Positions 51,893 through 61,435 of a stretch of DNA of 64,000 nucleotides are shown piece by piece (the stretch's first letter is position 1; each line of letters starts with the position of its first letter). Both the position numbers and the translations under genes were made by a program. Location: the NCBI GenBank assembly GCA_022483015.1, contig JAKVOB010000001.1:806001-870000 (forward strand), given 5' to 3'. The DNA is from Atopobiaceae bacterium. Its GTDB lineage: Bacteria > Actinomycetota > Coriobacteriia > Coriobacteriales > Atopobiaceae. The notes below the pieces were generated by a model. The model did not search any database, was not told where the DNA came from, and saw nothing but the letters and a program-made list of their open reading frames with translations.

Positions 51893-54499
51893 TTGAAGCT
51901 CGTCGTCACCGAGAAGAACAATGCGGCCCAGAAGATCGCGCAGCTCCTGTGCGACGTCGGCAGGCCGAAGACGGACAAGGTCTATGACACGTCGGTCTAC
52001 CGCTTCGACCATGACGGCGAGGAATGGGTGACGATCGGCCTGCGCGGCCACATCCTGGCCCCGGACTTCCCGCCCGAGCTCCGCTATACCGCCAAGGACG
52101 GCTGGTTCGGCCTCACCGAGGACGGCGAGGTCCTGCCTGCCCGCATCCCCGACGACCTGCCGCGTCCCCCGTTCAAGAAGAAGAAGCCGTTCCTCGAGGA
52201 CGGTGTGGACATCAAGGGCTGGAAGGTCTCGAGCCTGCCGTACCTCGTCTGGGCCCCCATCCAGAAGGAGCCGGCCGAGAAGGGCATCATCCGTGCCCTC
52301 AAGAACCTCGCCAAGAAGGCCGACTCCATCGTGATCGGTACCGACTTCGACCGTGAGGGCGAGCTCATCGGCTCGGACGCCCTGGCTCAGATGCGCGAGG
52401 TGGCACCTGACGTGCCCGTCTCGCGTGCGCGCTACTCGGCACTCACGAAGGGCGAGATCGACCATGCCTTCGAGAACCTCGTCGACCTCGACCAGGACCT
52501 GGCCGATGCCGGCGAGTCACGTCAGTACATCGACCTCATCTGGGGTGCCGCCCTCACGCGGTACCTCACGATGGCCAAGTTCGGTGGCTTCGGCAACGTG
52601 CGCTCGGCCGGCCGCGTCCAGACGCCGACCCTGGCCCTCGTGGTGGCTCGCGAGAAGGAGCGGGACGCCTTCGACCCCAAGGACTACTGGGTCATCTCCG
52701 GCATGGGTTCCCACGCTGGGGAGGACTTCAAGCTCACGCATGCCACGGCTCGCTTCTGGGAGAAGCCCGCGGCTGACCTTGCCTTCTCGCACATCGAGGG
52801 CAGGACCTCGGCCATGGTGACCAACGTGACCACGCGCAGCCGCACTCAGCGGCCGCCTGTGCCCTTCAACACGACGACGCTCCAGACCACGGCTGCCGGC
52901 GAGGGCCTGAGCCCCGCTCGCACGATGCGCCTCGCCGAGTCCCTCTACATGGACGGACTCATCTCGTACCCGCGTGTCGACAACACCGTGTACCCCAAGA
53001 GCCTCGACCTGCGCGGTACCGTGAAGGCGCTCTCGGCCGTCCCGCAGTACGCCTCCGTCTGCCGTGGCCTCCTTGCCCAGGACGCGCTCGTACCGACCCG
53101 CGGCAAGCAGGAGACCACCGACCACCCGCCCATCCATCCCACGGCGGCCGCCGATCCAGACAAGCTCGAGCCTGCCGCATGGAAGCTCTACAACCTCATC
53201 GCGCGGCGCTTCCTCGCCACCCTCATGGGACCTGCCACGATCGAGGGCACCAAGGTCGAGTTCGACTGCGGCGGCGAGCCGCTCCAGACCTCAGGGGACG
53301 TGCTGGCGGATGCAGGGTTCCGTGCCATCTATCCATTCGGGCTCAAGCGTGACGAGCAGCTCCCGGCCCTCGCGGCGGGTGATGCCGTGGACGTGTCCAA
53401 GATGTCCCTCGACGCCAAGCAGACCGAGCCGCCTGCACGCTACAGCCAAGGCAGGCTCATCCAGGAGATGGAGAAGGCCGGCCTCGGCACCAAGTCCACG
53501 CGCGCGAGCATCATCGAGCGCCTCTATACCGTGAAGTACCTCAAGAACGATCCTATCGAGCCCAGCAAGCTCGGCATGGCCGTCATCGAGGCGCTCCACT
53601 CCTATGCGCCCCACATCACGACCCCCGACATGACGAGCGAGCTCGAGGCCGACATGACCAAGGTGGCCGAGGGCACGGACACGCAGGATGCCGTCGTCGA
53701 CCACTCGCGCGCCCTTCTCGCCGGCATGCTCGATGACCTCATCGACCACAAGGACGACCTCGGCGAGGCCATCTCGGATGCCGTCACGGCCGACGCCAAG
53801 GTCGGCGTCTGCCCCAAGTGCGGCCGCGACCTTGTGATGAAGCACTCGGCCAAGAACCGTTCGAGCTTCATCGGCTGCATGGGTTGGCCCGACTGCGACG
53901 TCACCTATCCCGTCCCCAACGGGCGCATCAGCCCCATCGAGGGCGAGGCCGGCGTCTGCCCCGACTGTGGCGCCCCTCGCGTCAAGGTGAGCCCCTTCCG
54001 CAGCAAGCCCTACGAGTGCTGCGTGAACCCGGCCTGTCCCACCAACCAGGAGCCCGACGTGCTGGTGGGGGAGTGTGCCGCCTGCAAGGCCGCCGGCAAG
54101 CACGGCGACCTCGTGGCCCACAAGTCGGAGCGCACCGGCAAGCGCTTCATCCGATGCACCAACTACGATGAGTGTGGCACGAGCTATCCGCTGCCGCAGC
54201 GAGGCGAGCTCCATGCCACGGGAGAGACCTGCCCTGACTGTGGCGCCCCCATCGTGGAGGTCATCACCGCCCGCGGCCCTTGGCGCATCTGCGTCAACAT
54301 GGACTGCCCTGGCAAGGAGAAGAAGGCTGCCGGTCCGCGAGGCCGTGGGGGTCGTGGCGCCGCCAAGAAGCCCACTGCCAAGAAGTCGACCAAGAAGGCA
54401 ACTGCCAAGAAGGCAACCAAGAAGCCTGCCAAGAAGACGACCACCAAGAAGACGACCACCAAGAAGGCTGCCAAGAAGGTCCCTTCCGACAAGGAATGA
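51893..54499 (+). CDS. topA: DNA topoisomerase I, archaeal-type core with zinc ribbons and Lys-rich tail
   Basis: An 868-residue type IA topoisomerase. The Toprim domain has LVVTEKNNAAQKIA (Glu7) and GTDFDREGELIG (Asp151, Asp153). The active-site tyrosine is Tyr359 in DGLISYPRVDN, where most bacterial TopA read YMRTDS. At the C-terminus three or four CxxC zinc ribbons (CPKCGRD, CPDCGAP, CVNPAC, CPDCGAP) lead to a repeated K/A/T tail (KKATAKKATKKPAKKTTTKK) of the histone-H1 kind. The enzyme relaxes negative supercoils; the tail should tighten DNA binding. TTG start at 51893 with GAGGAG upstream. Confidence 0.93.
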   Translation: MKLVVTEKNNAAQKIAQLLCDVGRPKTDKVYDTSVYRFDHDGEEWVTIGLRGHILAPDFPPELRYTAKDGWFGLTEDGEVLPARIPDDLPRPPFKKKKPFLEDGVDIKGWKVSSLPYLVWAPIQKEPAEKGIIRALKNLAKKADSIVIGTDFDREGELIGSDALAQMREVAPDVPVSRARYSALTKGEIDHAFENLVDLDQDLADAGESRQYIDLIWGAALTRYLTMAKFGGFGNVRSAGRVQTPTLALVVAREKERDAFDPKDYWVISGMGSHAGEDFKLTHATARFWEKPAADLAFSHIEGRTSAMVTNVTTRSRTQRPPVPFNTTTLQTTAAGEGLSPARTMRLAESLYMDGLISYPRVDNTVYPKSLDLRGTVKALSAVPQYASVCRGLLAQDALVPTRGKQETTDHPPIHPTAAADPDKLEPAAWKLYNLIARRFLATLMGPATIEGTKVEFDCGGEPLQTSGDVLADAGFRAIYPFGLKRDEQLPALAAGDAVDVSKMSLDAKQTEPPARYSQGRLIQEMEKAGLGTKSTRASIIERLYTVKYLKNDPIEPSKLGMAVIEALHSYAPHITTPDMTSELEADMTKVAEGTDTQDAVVDHSRALLAGMLDDLIDHKDDLGEAISDAVTADAKVGVCPKCGRDLVMKHSAKNRSSFIGCMGWPDCDVTYPVPNGRISPIEGEAGVCPDCGAPRVKVSPFRSKPYECCVNPACPTNQEPDVLVGECAACKAAGKHGDLVAHKSERTGKRFIRCTNYDECGTSYPLPQRGELHATGETCPDCGAPIVEVITARGPWRICVNMDCPGKEKKAAGPRGRGGRGAAKKPTAKKSTKKATAKKATKKPAKKTTTKKTTTKKAAKKVPSDKE

Positions 54500-54648
54500 C
54501 GAGCGGGCCTCGAGCGAGGCGAGCGGTGACGAGGTACGCGGGGCTGCCCAATGGGGCCGTTCGCCGGTTCCCATGGCGGGGGCTGGCCTTGCTGTAACTC
54601 AGTTGATATAGTTGTCATAGGTATGAATGGACTCCAGGAGGTAGGGCG

Positions 54649-55356
54649 ATGGCGCAGGTGAGGCATCAGAGGATGGTCGTCGTGGCGGCACGAGCCCTCG
54701 CCATCGTCCTTGCGTGCGTCTGCGTCCTCCTGGCCGTGCCCAGCCCCGCATCGGCCCAGACCCTGGTGGCGGGTGACCTCACCTTCACACAGGACTTCGT
54801 CTCTGACACCAAGGGCGTGGCCGACACCTTCACCTATGAGATCACGGCCGACTCCGCCGACGCACCTCTGCCGGAGGGCGCCTCCAACGGCACTTACACC
54901 TTCACGATGACGGGCACGGACACCGTCGTAGTCAACTTCCAGGTGAACGAGCCCTCAGCCGATTCCGTCTATACGTACACCGCCCGCCAGGTGACACCTG
55001 CCGATGCCGACGGCTACACCTATGACGACACGGTCTACACCATCAAGTTCTATGTGTATGGCAACAGTGCCACGGGCTACATCTTCACCTACGACGAGCA
55101 GGGCGACAAGGTCCATGACCCCGGCTGGACCATCACCTATGCCCAGCCTGTGGTGACGAGTCCCTCAAGCCCCACGACCCCTACGACCCCCGAGGCGGCC
55201 ACGCAGGCAGCCACCGTGGTCCCCGTCTCCGACACGCAGCAGCTCGTGAAGACCGGAGATGCCGTCGAGTTCGGCGTGCTCCTGGGGGTCGGCATAGCGG
55301 CCGTGGCCGTGGCCTGCCTCGGCCTCGTGGTCCGTCTGCGCGGGCGCTCACGCTGA
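54649..55356 (+). CDS. Pilin-like FctA-type surface protein with LVKTG sorting signal
   Basis: A 235-residue exported protein. Signal peptide: residues 1-36 (ALAIVLACVCVLLAVPSPASA). The core (38-165) is an FctA/Spy0128-like beta sandwich: LTFTQDF, DTFTYEITADS, NGTYTFTMTGTDTVVVNFQV and DSVYTYTARQV. A Thr/Pro/Ser stalk (about 168-195) leads to LVKTG (199-203), a variant of LPXTG, then a hydrophobic helix and the RGRSR tail. A sortase should fix it to the wall or to a pilus. No sortase gene is in the window. AGGAGG stands before the ATG. Confidence 0.8.
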   Translation: MAQVRHQRMVVVAARALAIVLACVCVLLAVPSPASAQTLVAGDLTFTQDFVSDTKGVADTFTYEITADSADAPLPEGASNGTYTFTMTGTDTVVVNFQVNEPSADSVYTYTARQVTPADADGYTYDDTVYTIKFYVYGNSATGYIFTYDEQGDKVHDPGWTITYAQPVVTSPSSPTTPTTPEAATQAATVVPVSDTQQLVKTGDAVEFGVLLGVGIAAVAVACLGLVVRLRGRSR

Positions 55357-55431
55357 GCCTCTCCCCTCATGCTCCCATCATCCCGACCTGTTAGAGTCAT
55401 GGGTCACGTCCAAGCGCGACCCGAGGAGACC

Positions 55432-56112
55432 ATGCGCATGCCAGCAAAGACCATGACGGGTGCCTTCGTCTCGCTCGAGGGCATCGATGGCTGTGGGAAG
55501 TCGACGCAGGCCAAGCTGCTGGTCGACCGACTGACGAGCGCAGGACTCGACGTCGTCTCGCTGAGGGAGCCAGGAGGCACGCCCATCTCCGAGAAGGTCA
55601 GGTGCCTCCTGCTCGACCCGGCCAACGCCGAGATGAGCGACGAATGCGAGCTCCTCCTCTATGAGGCCGCCCGCGCGCAGCTGGTTCGTGAGGTCATCGA
55701 GCCGGCACTCGCACGGGGAGCCGTGGTCGTCTGCGACCGGTTCTATGACTCGACCACGGCCTACCAAGGGGCGGCCCGAGGGCTTTCCCCCGAGGTGGTC
55801 GAGCAAGCCAATCGTCTCGGTTCCTGCGGGACATGCCCGACCCGCACCCTCGTGCTCGACCTCGACCCCGCCGAGGCCTTCTCTCGTGCGACGGTCGACG
55901 GCAAGGACCGCCTGGAGGGCGAGGGCCTCGCCTTCCAGCGCCGCGTCCGTGAGGGCTTCCGCGCATCCTCGAGGCGCGAGCCCACCCGGATGCGGGTGGT
56001 CGATGCCGCCGGCACGGTCGATGACGTCGCCGCACGGATCGACGCCGTGCTTGCGGACCTCATCCCCTCCCTCTCCGCTTCCGATGGGGGTGAGCCCGCA
56101 GATGCCCGATGA
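55432..56112 (+). CDS. tmk: Thymidylate kinase
   Basis: A 226-residue dTMP kinase. The P-loop is FVSLEGIDGCGKSTQAKLL, and the DR motif VVVCDRFYDSTTAYQGAARG holds dTMP. The LID region (DGKDRLEGEGLAFQRRV) is intact. It makes dTDP from dTMP for DNA synthesis. ATG 55432 has GAGGAG upstream. The end overlaps holB by 11 bases. Confidence 0.95.
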   Translation: MRMPAKTMTGAFVSLEGIDGCGKSTQAKLLVDRLTSAGLDVVSLREPGGTPISEKVRCLLLDPANAEMSDECELLLYEAARAQLVREVIEPALARGAVVVCDRFYDSTTAYQGAARGLSPEVVEQANRLGSCGTCPTRTLVLDLDPAEAFSRATVDGKDRLEGEGLAFQRRVREGFRASSRREPTRMRVVDAAGTVDDVAARIDAVLADLIPSLSASDGGEPADAR

Positions 56113-57262
56113 GCCATCCCCTACCATGGCACCTGAACCCGTCGTCCTCGAGAAGATCGAGGGACAGCCTCGCGTGAGCGGCTTCCTCGCCGATGCCGTG
56201 AGGGAACGGCGCGTCTCCCATGCCTACCTCTTCGTGGGTGCCCCAGGCAGCGGGCAGATGGCTGCCGCGACCGCGCTCGCCAAATGCCTGGTGTGTCCCA
56301 CGGGCGGATGCGGGTCATGTGACGAGTGCATCCGCGTCTCGCACGGCACGCATCCCGACGTCCATGTGCTCCAACCCGAGAGCGTCGTGGGTTACATGAT
56401 CGATCAGGTGCGCGCCCTCGTGGACGACGTCTCGCTCACGCCCGTGCGTGCCAAGGCCAAGGTCTATATCCTCGACCGTGCCGAGCTGCTCAAGGGCGCT
56501 CCTGCAAATGCCCTGCTCAAGACTATCGAGGAACCTCCTGAGGGAGTCGTGTTCATCCTCATCTCGCGGTCGGTGGATGCCATGCTCCCCACCATCGTCT
56601 CCCGCTGCCAGGTCGTCCCCTTCAGGGTCGTGTCCCCTGACCTGGCAAGTGGCATGGTGGCCAGGAGGTGCGGCGAGGAGGGGATGCGCGCCCGCATCGC
56701 CCTCGACGTCGCGGGCACCCCCGAGGCGGCTTGCGGGTTCCTCTCGTCGTCGTCGCGCAGGGATGTTCGGAGGCTCGTCGTGCGGGCCCTCTCTGACCTG
56801 TCCTCGTGCGACCTCTGGGACGTGCTCGTCGCCGCGCGTGGGATCGTGGAGGCAGCCAAGGTGCCGCTCGATGACGTGCGCACCCGCCAGGCCGAGGCGC
56901 TCGAGGCCGACTCGGAGTTCCTTTCGCCCAAGGCCATGAAGGCCCGTGAGCAACGCAACAAGCGCGAGCTCTCCGCCCGCGAGCGTTCGGGTATGATGGA
57001 GGCCATCACAGCTGCGGAGTCGCTGCTGAGGGACGTCCTCATGCAGCTCGAGGGCACGGGTGGCACCATCGTCAACGGCGACATGTCAGACGTCGAGGAC
57101 CGCCTTGCCGCCACTGCCCGCCCCGAGGGTGTGCTGCGAGCCCTCGAGGCCTGCACGTCAGCCTCGGATGACCTCGCACACAACGTATCGCCTCAGCTGA
57201 CCATGGAGGTCATGCTGTGTTCCATCAAGGAGGCACTCTCATGCCCGTCATCATCCCGGTAA
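56102..57262 (+). CDS. holB: DNA polymerase III delta' subunit
   Basis: A 386-residue clamp-loader subunit. It opens with a degenerate P-loop (GAPGSGQMAAAT at 47-58; Gln replaces Lys, as expected of delta', which does not use ATP), a zinc knuckle of four cysteines (Cys65, Cys70, Cys73, Cys76) and the SRC motif (TIVSRCQVVPFR) that supplies the arginine finger. LLKTIEEPPEGVVFIL is also typical. It lies between tmk and the PSP1 gene, overlapping both, which is a widespread order. Confidence 0.92.
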   Translation: MPDEPSPTMAPEPVVLEKIEGQPRVSGFLADAVRERRVSHAYLFVGAPGSGQMAAATALAKCLVCPTGGCGSCDECIRVSHGTHPDVHVLQPESVVGYMIDQVRALVDDVSLTPVRAKAKVYILDRAELLKGAPANALLKTIEEPPEGVVFILISRSVDAMLPTIVSRCQVVPFRVVSPDLASGMVARRCGEEGMRARIALDVAGTPEAACGFLSSSSRRDVRRLVVRALSDLSSCDLWDVLVAARGIVEAAKVPLDDVRTRQAEALEADSEFLSPKAMKAREQRNKRELSARERSGMMEAITAAESLLRDVLMQLEGTGGTIVNGDMSDVEDRLAATARPEGVLRALEACTSASDDLAHNVSPQLTMEVMLCSIKEALSCPSSSR

Positions 57263-58770
57263 AGTTCAAGTACGCGACCCGTGACCTCTGGTTCGACCCG
57301 GCCGAGAGCGGGGCCACCCAGGCCGACCACGTCATCTGCTCCACCGACCGTGGGACCGAGATCGGCCTTGCCACGGGTGCCCCCGTCGAGGTCACGCCCG
57401 AGCAGCTTCGCGACAAGACCTCGGGTGCGGCCCTGAAGCCGGTCCTGCGCGTCGCCACCGACGAGGACCTCGAGCTGGCCGAGTCGCTGGCCGACCGTGG
57501 TGACGAGGGGCTCCCCATCTTCCGTAGGCTCGTGGAGGCCTCGGGCCTCGACATGAAGCCGGTGGGCGTGGAGTACCTCTTCGACGGCAGCAAGGTCGTC
57601 TGCTACTTCGCGGCCGAGGAGCGCGTCGACTTCCGTCAGCTCGTGCGCGACCTCTCGCGCGAGCTGCACGAGCGCGTGGACATGCGTCAGATCGGCGTGC
57701 GCGAGGAGGCCGGGCTGGTCGGTGGCTTCGGCCACTGTGGCCAGGAGCTGTGCTGCGCACGCTTCGGCTGCGGGTTCGACCCCGTCTCCATCCGCATGGC
57801 CAAGGAGCAGGACCTGCCGCTCAACTCCACCAAGATCTCGGGCGCCTGCGGCAGGCTCATGTGCTGCCTGCGCTACGAGTTCGAGGCCTACCGCGACTTC
57901 AAGGGCCGCGCTCCCAAGAAGAACGCCGTGATCAAGACGCCGCTCGGCAAGGCCAAGATCATCGAGTACGACACGCCCAAGGAGCAGCTGGCCCTTCGCC
58001 TCGAGAACGGCAAGCAGGTGCGCGTGCCCCTCTCGGGCATGGAGGCCTCAGAGGCGGCCCACAAGAAGAGCGAGGAGCTCGGGTGCCCCTGCCGTCCTGA
58101 CACGGTGACGCGCGAGGCGCTCGACGCCCTCGAGTCGAGCGACGTCCAGATGGCACTCGCTGACCTCGACCGTGCAAACGGCATCATCCCCGAGGAGAAG
58201 TACGACGAGTCGGACATCTTCGTCGAGCGTGGCGGCAAGGGAAGGCACGGTCGCGGCAAGGGCGGCCAGCAGGGCGGCAACGGTCGCGGCAAGGGCGAAT
58301 CGGGCTCTGGCAACGGCTCGGGCGAGAGGTCTTCGGACGCGTCGTCCAAGCCGCGCCGCAGGCGTCGCAAGGGCTCCGGCTCCGGCCAGGGCAACGGTAA
58401 CGGGGCCGGCACGCAGCAGGGCTCCCAGGCCAATGGCTCATCCCAGCAGCAGGGCCAGGGTCAGCACGCGAGCAGGCGCCGGCACCATGCGGCAGGAGAG
58501 GGGACCTCGGGCGAGGGCATGCAGCAGGCTGCGGCCAAGCAGGGTGCCAAGCGCACGCGTCGCCCTGGTGACCATGGGGGACAGGCACAGGCCGCAGGCC
58601 AGACGCCGGCGGCCGATGCCGGCTCCGCGACCGATGCCCCCAAGCGCAAGCGGCGCCATCGCGGTGGCCGTGGCCACGGCAAGGGCGGCAACGGTGGAGC
58701 TGCCGGCAACGGTGGGAACGGCGGCAACGGCGGCAACGGCGGCGGCACGGAGTCGGGTTCAAGCGAGTAG
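57241..58770 (+). CDS. PSP1-domain (RicT/YaaT-like) protein with long Gly/Arg-rich tail
   Basis: A 509-residue protein. The PSP1 domain (about 60-280) includes the Cys cluster GHCGQELCCARFGCG (Cys166, 171, 172, 177) and CGRLMCCLRYE (Cys203, 208, 209). From about 330 the chain turns into a 180-residue low-complexity tail rich in Gly, Asn, Arg, Gln and Lys (for example GNGGNGGNGGNGGG). In Bacillus, RicT acts with RicA and RicF on RNase Y and in sporulation; such partners are not seen here. The tail looks RNA-binding. ATG 57241 has AAGGAGG upstream and lies inside the end of holB. Confidence 0.85.
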   Translation: MPVIIPVKFKYATRDLWFDPAESGATQADHVICSTDRGTEIGLATGAPVEVTPEQLRDKTSGAALKPVLRVATDEDLELAESLADRGDEGLPIFRRLVEASGLDMKPVGVEYLFDGSKVVCYFAAEERVDFRQLVRDLSRELHERVDMRQIGVREEAGLVGGFGHCGQELCCARFGCGFDPVSIRMAKEQDLPLNSTKISGACGRLMCCLRYEFEAYRDFKGRAPKKNAVIKTPLGKAKIIEYDTPKEQLALRLENGKQVRVPLSGMEASEAAHKKSEELGCPCRPDTVTREALDALESSDVQMALADLDRANGIIPEEKYDESDIFVERGGKGRHGRGKGGQQGGNGRGKGESGSGNGSGERSSDASSKPRRRRRKGSGSGQGNGNGAGTQQGSQANGSSQQQGQGQHASRRRHHAAGEGTSGEGMQQAAAKQGAKRTRRPGDHGGQAQAAGQTPAADAGSATDAPKRKRRHRGGRGHGKGGNGGAAGNGGNGGNGGNGGGTESGSSE

Positions 58771-58801
58771 CCGCGTCCTTGAGAGGACGCTTCGACAGGA
58801 C

Positions 58802-58843
58802 ATCCCCGGACGAGAGGCCATTCTCGTCCGGGGATTTCCTTTT
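58802..58843 (+). terminator. Strong Rho-independent terminator
   Basis: A 14-bp perfect stem (58802-58815 with 58822-58835), 6-base loop, followed by TTTCCTTTTC. It ends the tmk-holB-PSP1 unit. Confidence 0.92.
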
Positions 58844-58856
58844 CATGTGAGACTGC

Positions 58857-58862
58857 TAAAAT
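58857..58862 (+). promoter_or_regulatory. Possible -10 element of the radical SAM gene
   Basis: TAAAAT is the only good -10 hexamer in the 100 bases between the terminator and the radical SAM start at 58952; the -35 is unclear. Confidence 0.35.
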
Positions 58863-58951
58863 CGAACGCAGTTCAAAAAGGTCTCGGTGACTCCCTCCCC
58901 CAGCACGGTCGGTTCCACGCGATTCCGATCTTCGTCCAGAGGGGTCCTCAC

Positions 58952-60436
58952 ATGCTTTCTTCCATCACGCACGCAGCCGAGCGCAAGGCGTTCGGTGCCA
59001 TCATCGACCAGGTCATCGATGCCAAGCCGGGGAAGGACCGCGAGGAGAAGCTCGAGCGGTTCCTCGACATGGGCCAGAAGCTCCTCTCGGCCACGGCGCC
59101 TGACATGGGCAACACGTTGCGAAAGGCCTTCTACCCTGGCTCCAAGTGGGAGAAGGAGCTCCTGCGCATCGTCGACCAGACCGACCCGCACGTACTCAAG
59201 ACGTCCGTGCTGGACGGTGCCTACGAGGCAGCCTTCCGAGGGCTGCGCACCACCACCCAGAGCGCCGAGAAGTACCAGTGCAACGTACCCTGGATCATCA
59301 TCTTCGACCCTACGAGCGCCTGCAACATGCACTGCAAGGGCTGCTGGGCGGCCGACTATGGCAACCGCCTCAACCTCTCGTTCGAGGACATGGACAAGAT
59401 CGTGACCGAGGGCTCGGAGCTCGGCTGCCACTTCTATATGATGACCGGCGGAGAACCGATGGTCCGCAAGCGCGACGTCGTCAGGCTTGCCGAGAGGCAC
59501 GAGGACTGCATCTTCGGCCTCTTCACCAACGGCACCCTCATCGACCAGGACTTCTGTGACGACTGCAAGCGTGTGGGCAACCTCGTCTTCTCGATCTCGC
59601 TCGAGGGCTTCGAGAAGGCCAACGACGGCCGTCGTGGCGACGGCTGCTTCGACAAGGTCATGGCCGCGATGGACCTGCTCCACGAGAACGGGATCCCCTT
59701 CGGCACCTCCACGGCCTACACGCGTGACAACTACAAGGACGTCACCTCGGACGAGTACTTCGACCTCCTGTACGAGAAGGGCGCCGACTGGGCCTGGTAC
59801 TTCCACTACATGCCCGTAGGCGAGGGCGCCAACGCCGACCTCATGTGCACCCCCGAGCAACGTGAGTACATGCTGCACCGCATCCGCGAGCTTCGTGACT
59901 TCGAGGGCGGCAAGCCGGTCATGTGCATGGACTTCCAGAATGACGGCGAGTTCGTGGGCGGTTGCATCGCCGGCGGCCGTGTCTTCTGCCACATCAACGC
60001 CCGCGGCGACGTCGAGCCCTGCGTCTTCATTCACTACTCGAACGCCAACATCCATGACAAGTCGCTGGTGGAGTGCCTGCAGCAACCGATCTTCCAGGCC
60101 TATCGCAAGCACTGGCCCTGGAACGACAACATGCTGCGGCCCTGCCCCATGCTCGAGAACCCCGAGATCCTGCCCCAGATCGTGCACGAGGCTGGCGCGA
60201 CCTCGACGGAGTACACGAGCCCCGAGAGCGTCGACCACCTCTGCGAGCGCACCGCCCCCTATGCCAAGGCCTGGAAGCCCAAGGCCGACGAGCTCTGGCG
60301 CGCCGAGCATCCGACGGGCAAGAAGGTCTATGACGATGACATCTCGATGATGGAGGTCGACAGGAAGGCCAGGATGCTCGAGGCCGACGACGAGGCCTCC
60401 GACGAGGCCGTCGCTGCGGGCAAGGCCGTTCTCTAG
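58952..60436 (+). CDS. Radical SAM/SPASM protein
   Basis: A 494-residue radical SAM protein. The cluster motif CNMHCKGC (Cx3Cx2C) follows a 125-residue N-terminal helical region, then MMTGGEPMVR and LVFSISLEGFEKAND as in the family. C-terminal cysteines (CMDF, GGCIAGG, CHINARGDVEPCVF, CPML) fit a SPASM-type domain for extra clusters. The substrate cannot be told; relatives are in peptide maturation or sugar/lipid modification. AGAGGGG lies before the ATG. The gene is monocistronic between two good terminators. Confidence 0.88.
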   Translation: MLSSITHAAERKAFGAIIDQVIDAKPGKDREEKLERFLDMGQKLLSATAPDMGNTLRKAFYPGSKWEKELLRIVDQTDPHVLKTSVLDGAYEAAFRGLRTTTQSAEKYQCNVPWIIIFDPTSACNMHCKGCWAADYGNRLNLSFEDMDKIVTEGSELGCHFYMMTGGEPMVRKRDVVRLAERHEDCIFGLFTNGTLIDQDFCDDCKRVGNLVFSISLEGFEKANDGRRGDGCFDKVMAAMDLLHENGIPFGTSTAYTRDNYKDVTSDEYFDLLYEKGADWAWYFHYMPVGEGANADLMCTPEQREYMLHRIRELRDFEGGKPVMCMDFQNDGEFVGGCIAGGRVFCHINARGDVEPCVFIHYSNANIHDKSLVECLQQPIFQAYRKHWPWNDNMLRPCPMLENPEILPQIVHEAGATSTEYTSPESVDHLCERTAPYAKAWKPKADELWRAEHPTGKKVYDDDISMMEVDRKARMLEADDEASDEAVAAGKAVL

Positions 60437-60462
60437 GCACCAGCCGAAGGCATGTCGCATGT

Positions 60463-60498
60463 CACGGGGGTGGTCGGGACGTTCCGGCCACCCCCGTG
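60463..60498 (+). terminator. Terminator after the radical SAM gene
   Basis: An 11-bp perfect stem (CACGGGGGTGG 60463-60473 with CCACCCCCGTG 60488-60498), with a partly paired 14-base centre. Confidence 0.85.
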
Positions 60499-60646
60499 TC
60501 GTACTCATTCCTTGTAGAGTCGGCCCGGCCGGGGAAGGTAGTGTAATCTTATGGGAGGTGCGCGTGGCTGGTTGTCGCAGAGAGCGTGTCTGCCGCCCGA
60601 TGCGCCCTGCAAGTAATCGATCGATGTCAAAGACGAGGCAGTCTGC

Positions 60647-61435
60647 ATGAATATCAACATCGATGGATACTCTGTCAACTACAAGGTATCCGGAGACGGG
60701 CCGAGAACGGCTGTCATGTTGCAAGGATGGGGCACCACCCTCGAGGTGTACGACTCGGTCGCGAGTGCCATCGATTCCGACTATCGGTTCGTCCAGCTCG
60801 ACCTTCCGGGCTTCGGCAAGAGCGACGAGCCGAGGGAGCCTTGGGACGTCGACGCATATGCCGACTTCTTCTGCAAGTTCATGGCGGCACTCGACATCCG
60901 TGAGGCGACGCTGATCGGCCATTCCTATGGCGGACGCGTCATCATCAAGCTGGCCGCGCGGGAGGACCTCCCGTTCACCATCCGCGACATCGTCCTCATC
61001 GACAGTGCGGGGATCGTGCCCGAGAAGTCCTTCTCGCAGCGCATGAGGGTCAAGAGGTACAAGGCCCTGAAGGGGGTCGCCAGCAACAAGGTCGTCTATG
61101 CGCTCTTCCCCGAGCTGATCGATGACTGGCGTCAGCACCAGGGATCTGAGGACTACCGCAACGCCTCGCCCATCATGCGGCGCTGCCTCGTCCTGGCGGT
61201 CAACGAGGACCTTCGCGACCTGTTCCCCAAGGTCGGGCAGGACGTGCTCCTCGTCTGGGGGGACCTCGACACGGCGACGCCCATCGGCGATGCCAAGCTC
61301 ATGGAGCAGGGGATCCCCGGTGCGGGCCTGGTCGTGCTCGAGGGTGCCGGCCACTTCTCGTTCCTCGAGCAACCGACGCGGTTCGCATGTGTCCTGAGGG
61401 AGTTTCTCAAGGTTGGTGCCGACGATGCTCATTAG
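60647..61435 (+). CDS. Alpha/beta hydrolase
   Basis: A 262-residue alpha/beta hydrolase. GWGTTLEVYDSVA is the oxyanion loop, IGHSYGGRV the elbow with the nucleophile Ser, and GDLDTATP and GAGHFSFLEQ give Asp and His. It overlaps the murF start, followed by ddl. The link to cell-wall genes suggests a role in wall metabolism; the substrate is unknown. Confidence 0.87.
   Translation: MNINIDGYSVNYKVSGDGPRTAVMLQGWGTTLEVYDSVASAIDSDYRFVQLDLPGFGKSDEPREPWDVDAYADFFCKFMAALDIREATLIGHSYGGRVIIKLAAREDLPFTIRDIVLIDSAGIVPEKSFSQRMRVKRYKALKGVASNKVVYALFPELIDDWRQHQGSEDYRNASPIMRRCLVLAVNEDLRDLFPKVGQDVLLVWGDLDTATPIGDAKLMEQGIPGAGLVVLEGAGHFSFLEQPTRFACVLREFLKVGADDAH

Noticed and set aside
58856-61432. 858-codon minus-strand frame across the radical SAM and hydrolase genes
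   Set aside because: It spans two real genes and a terminator; no motif or ribosome site.
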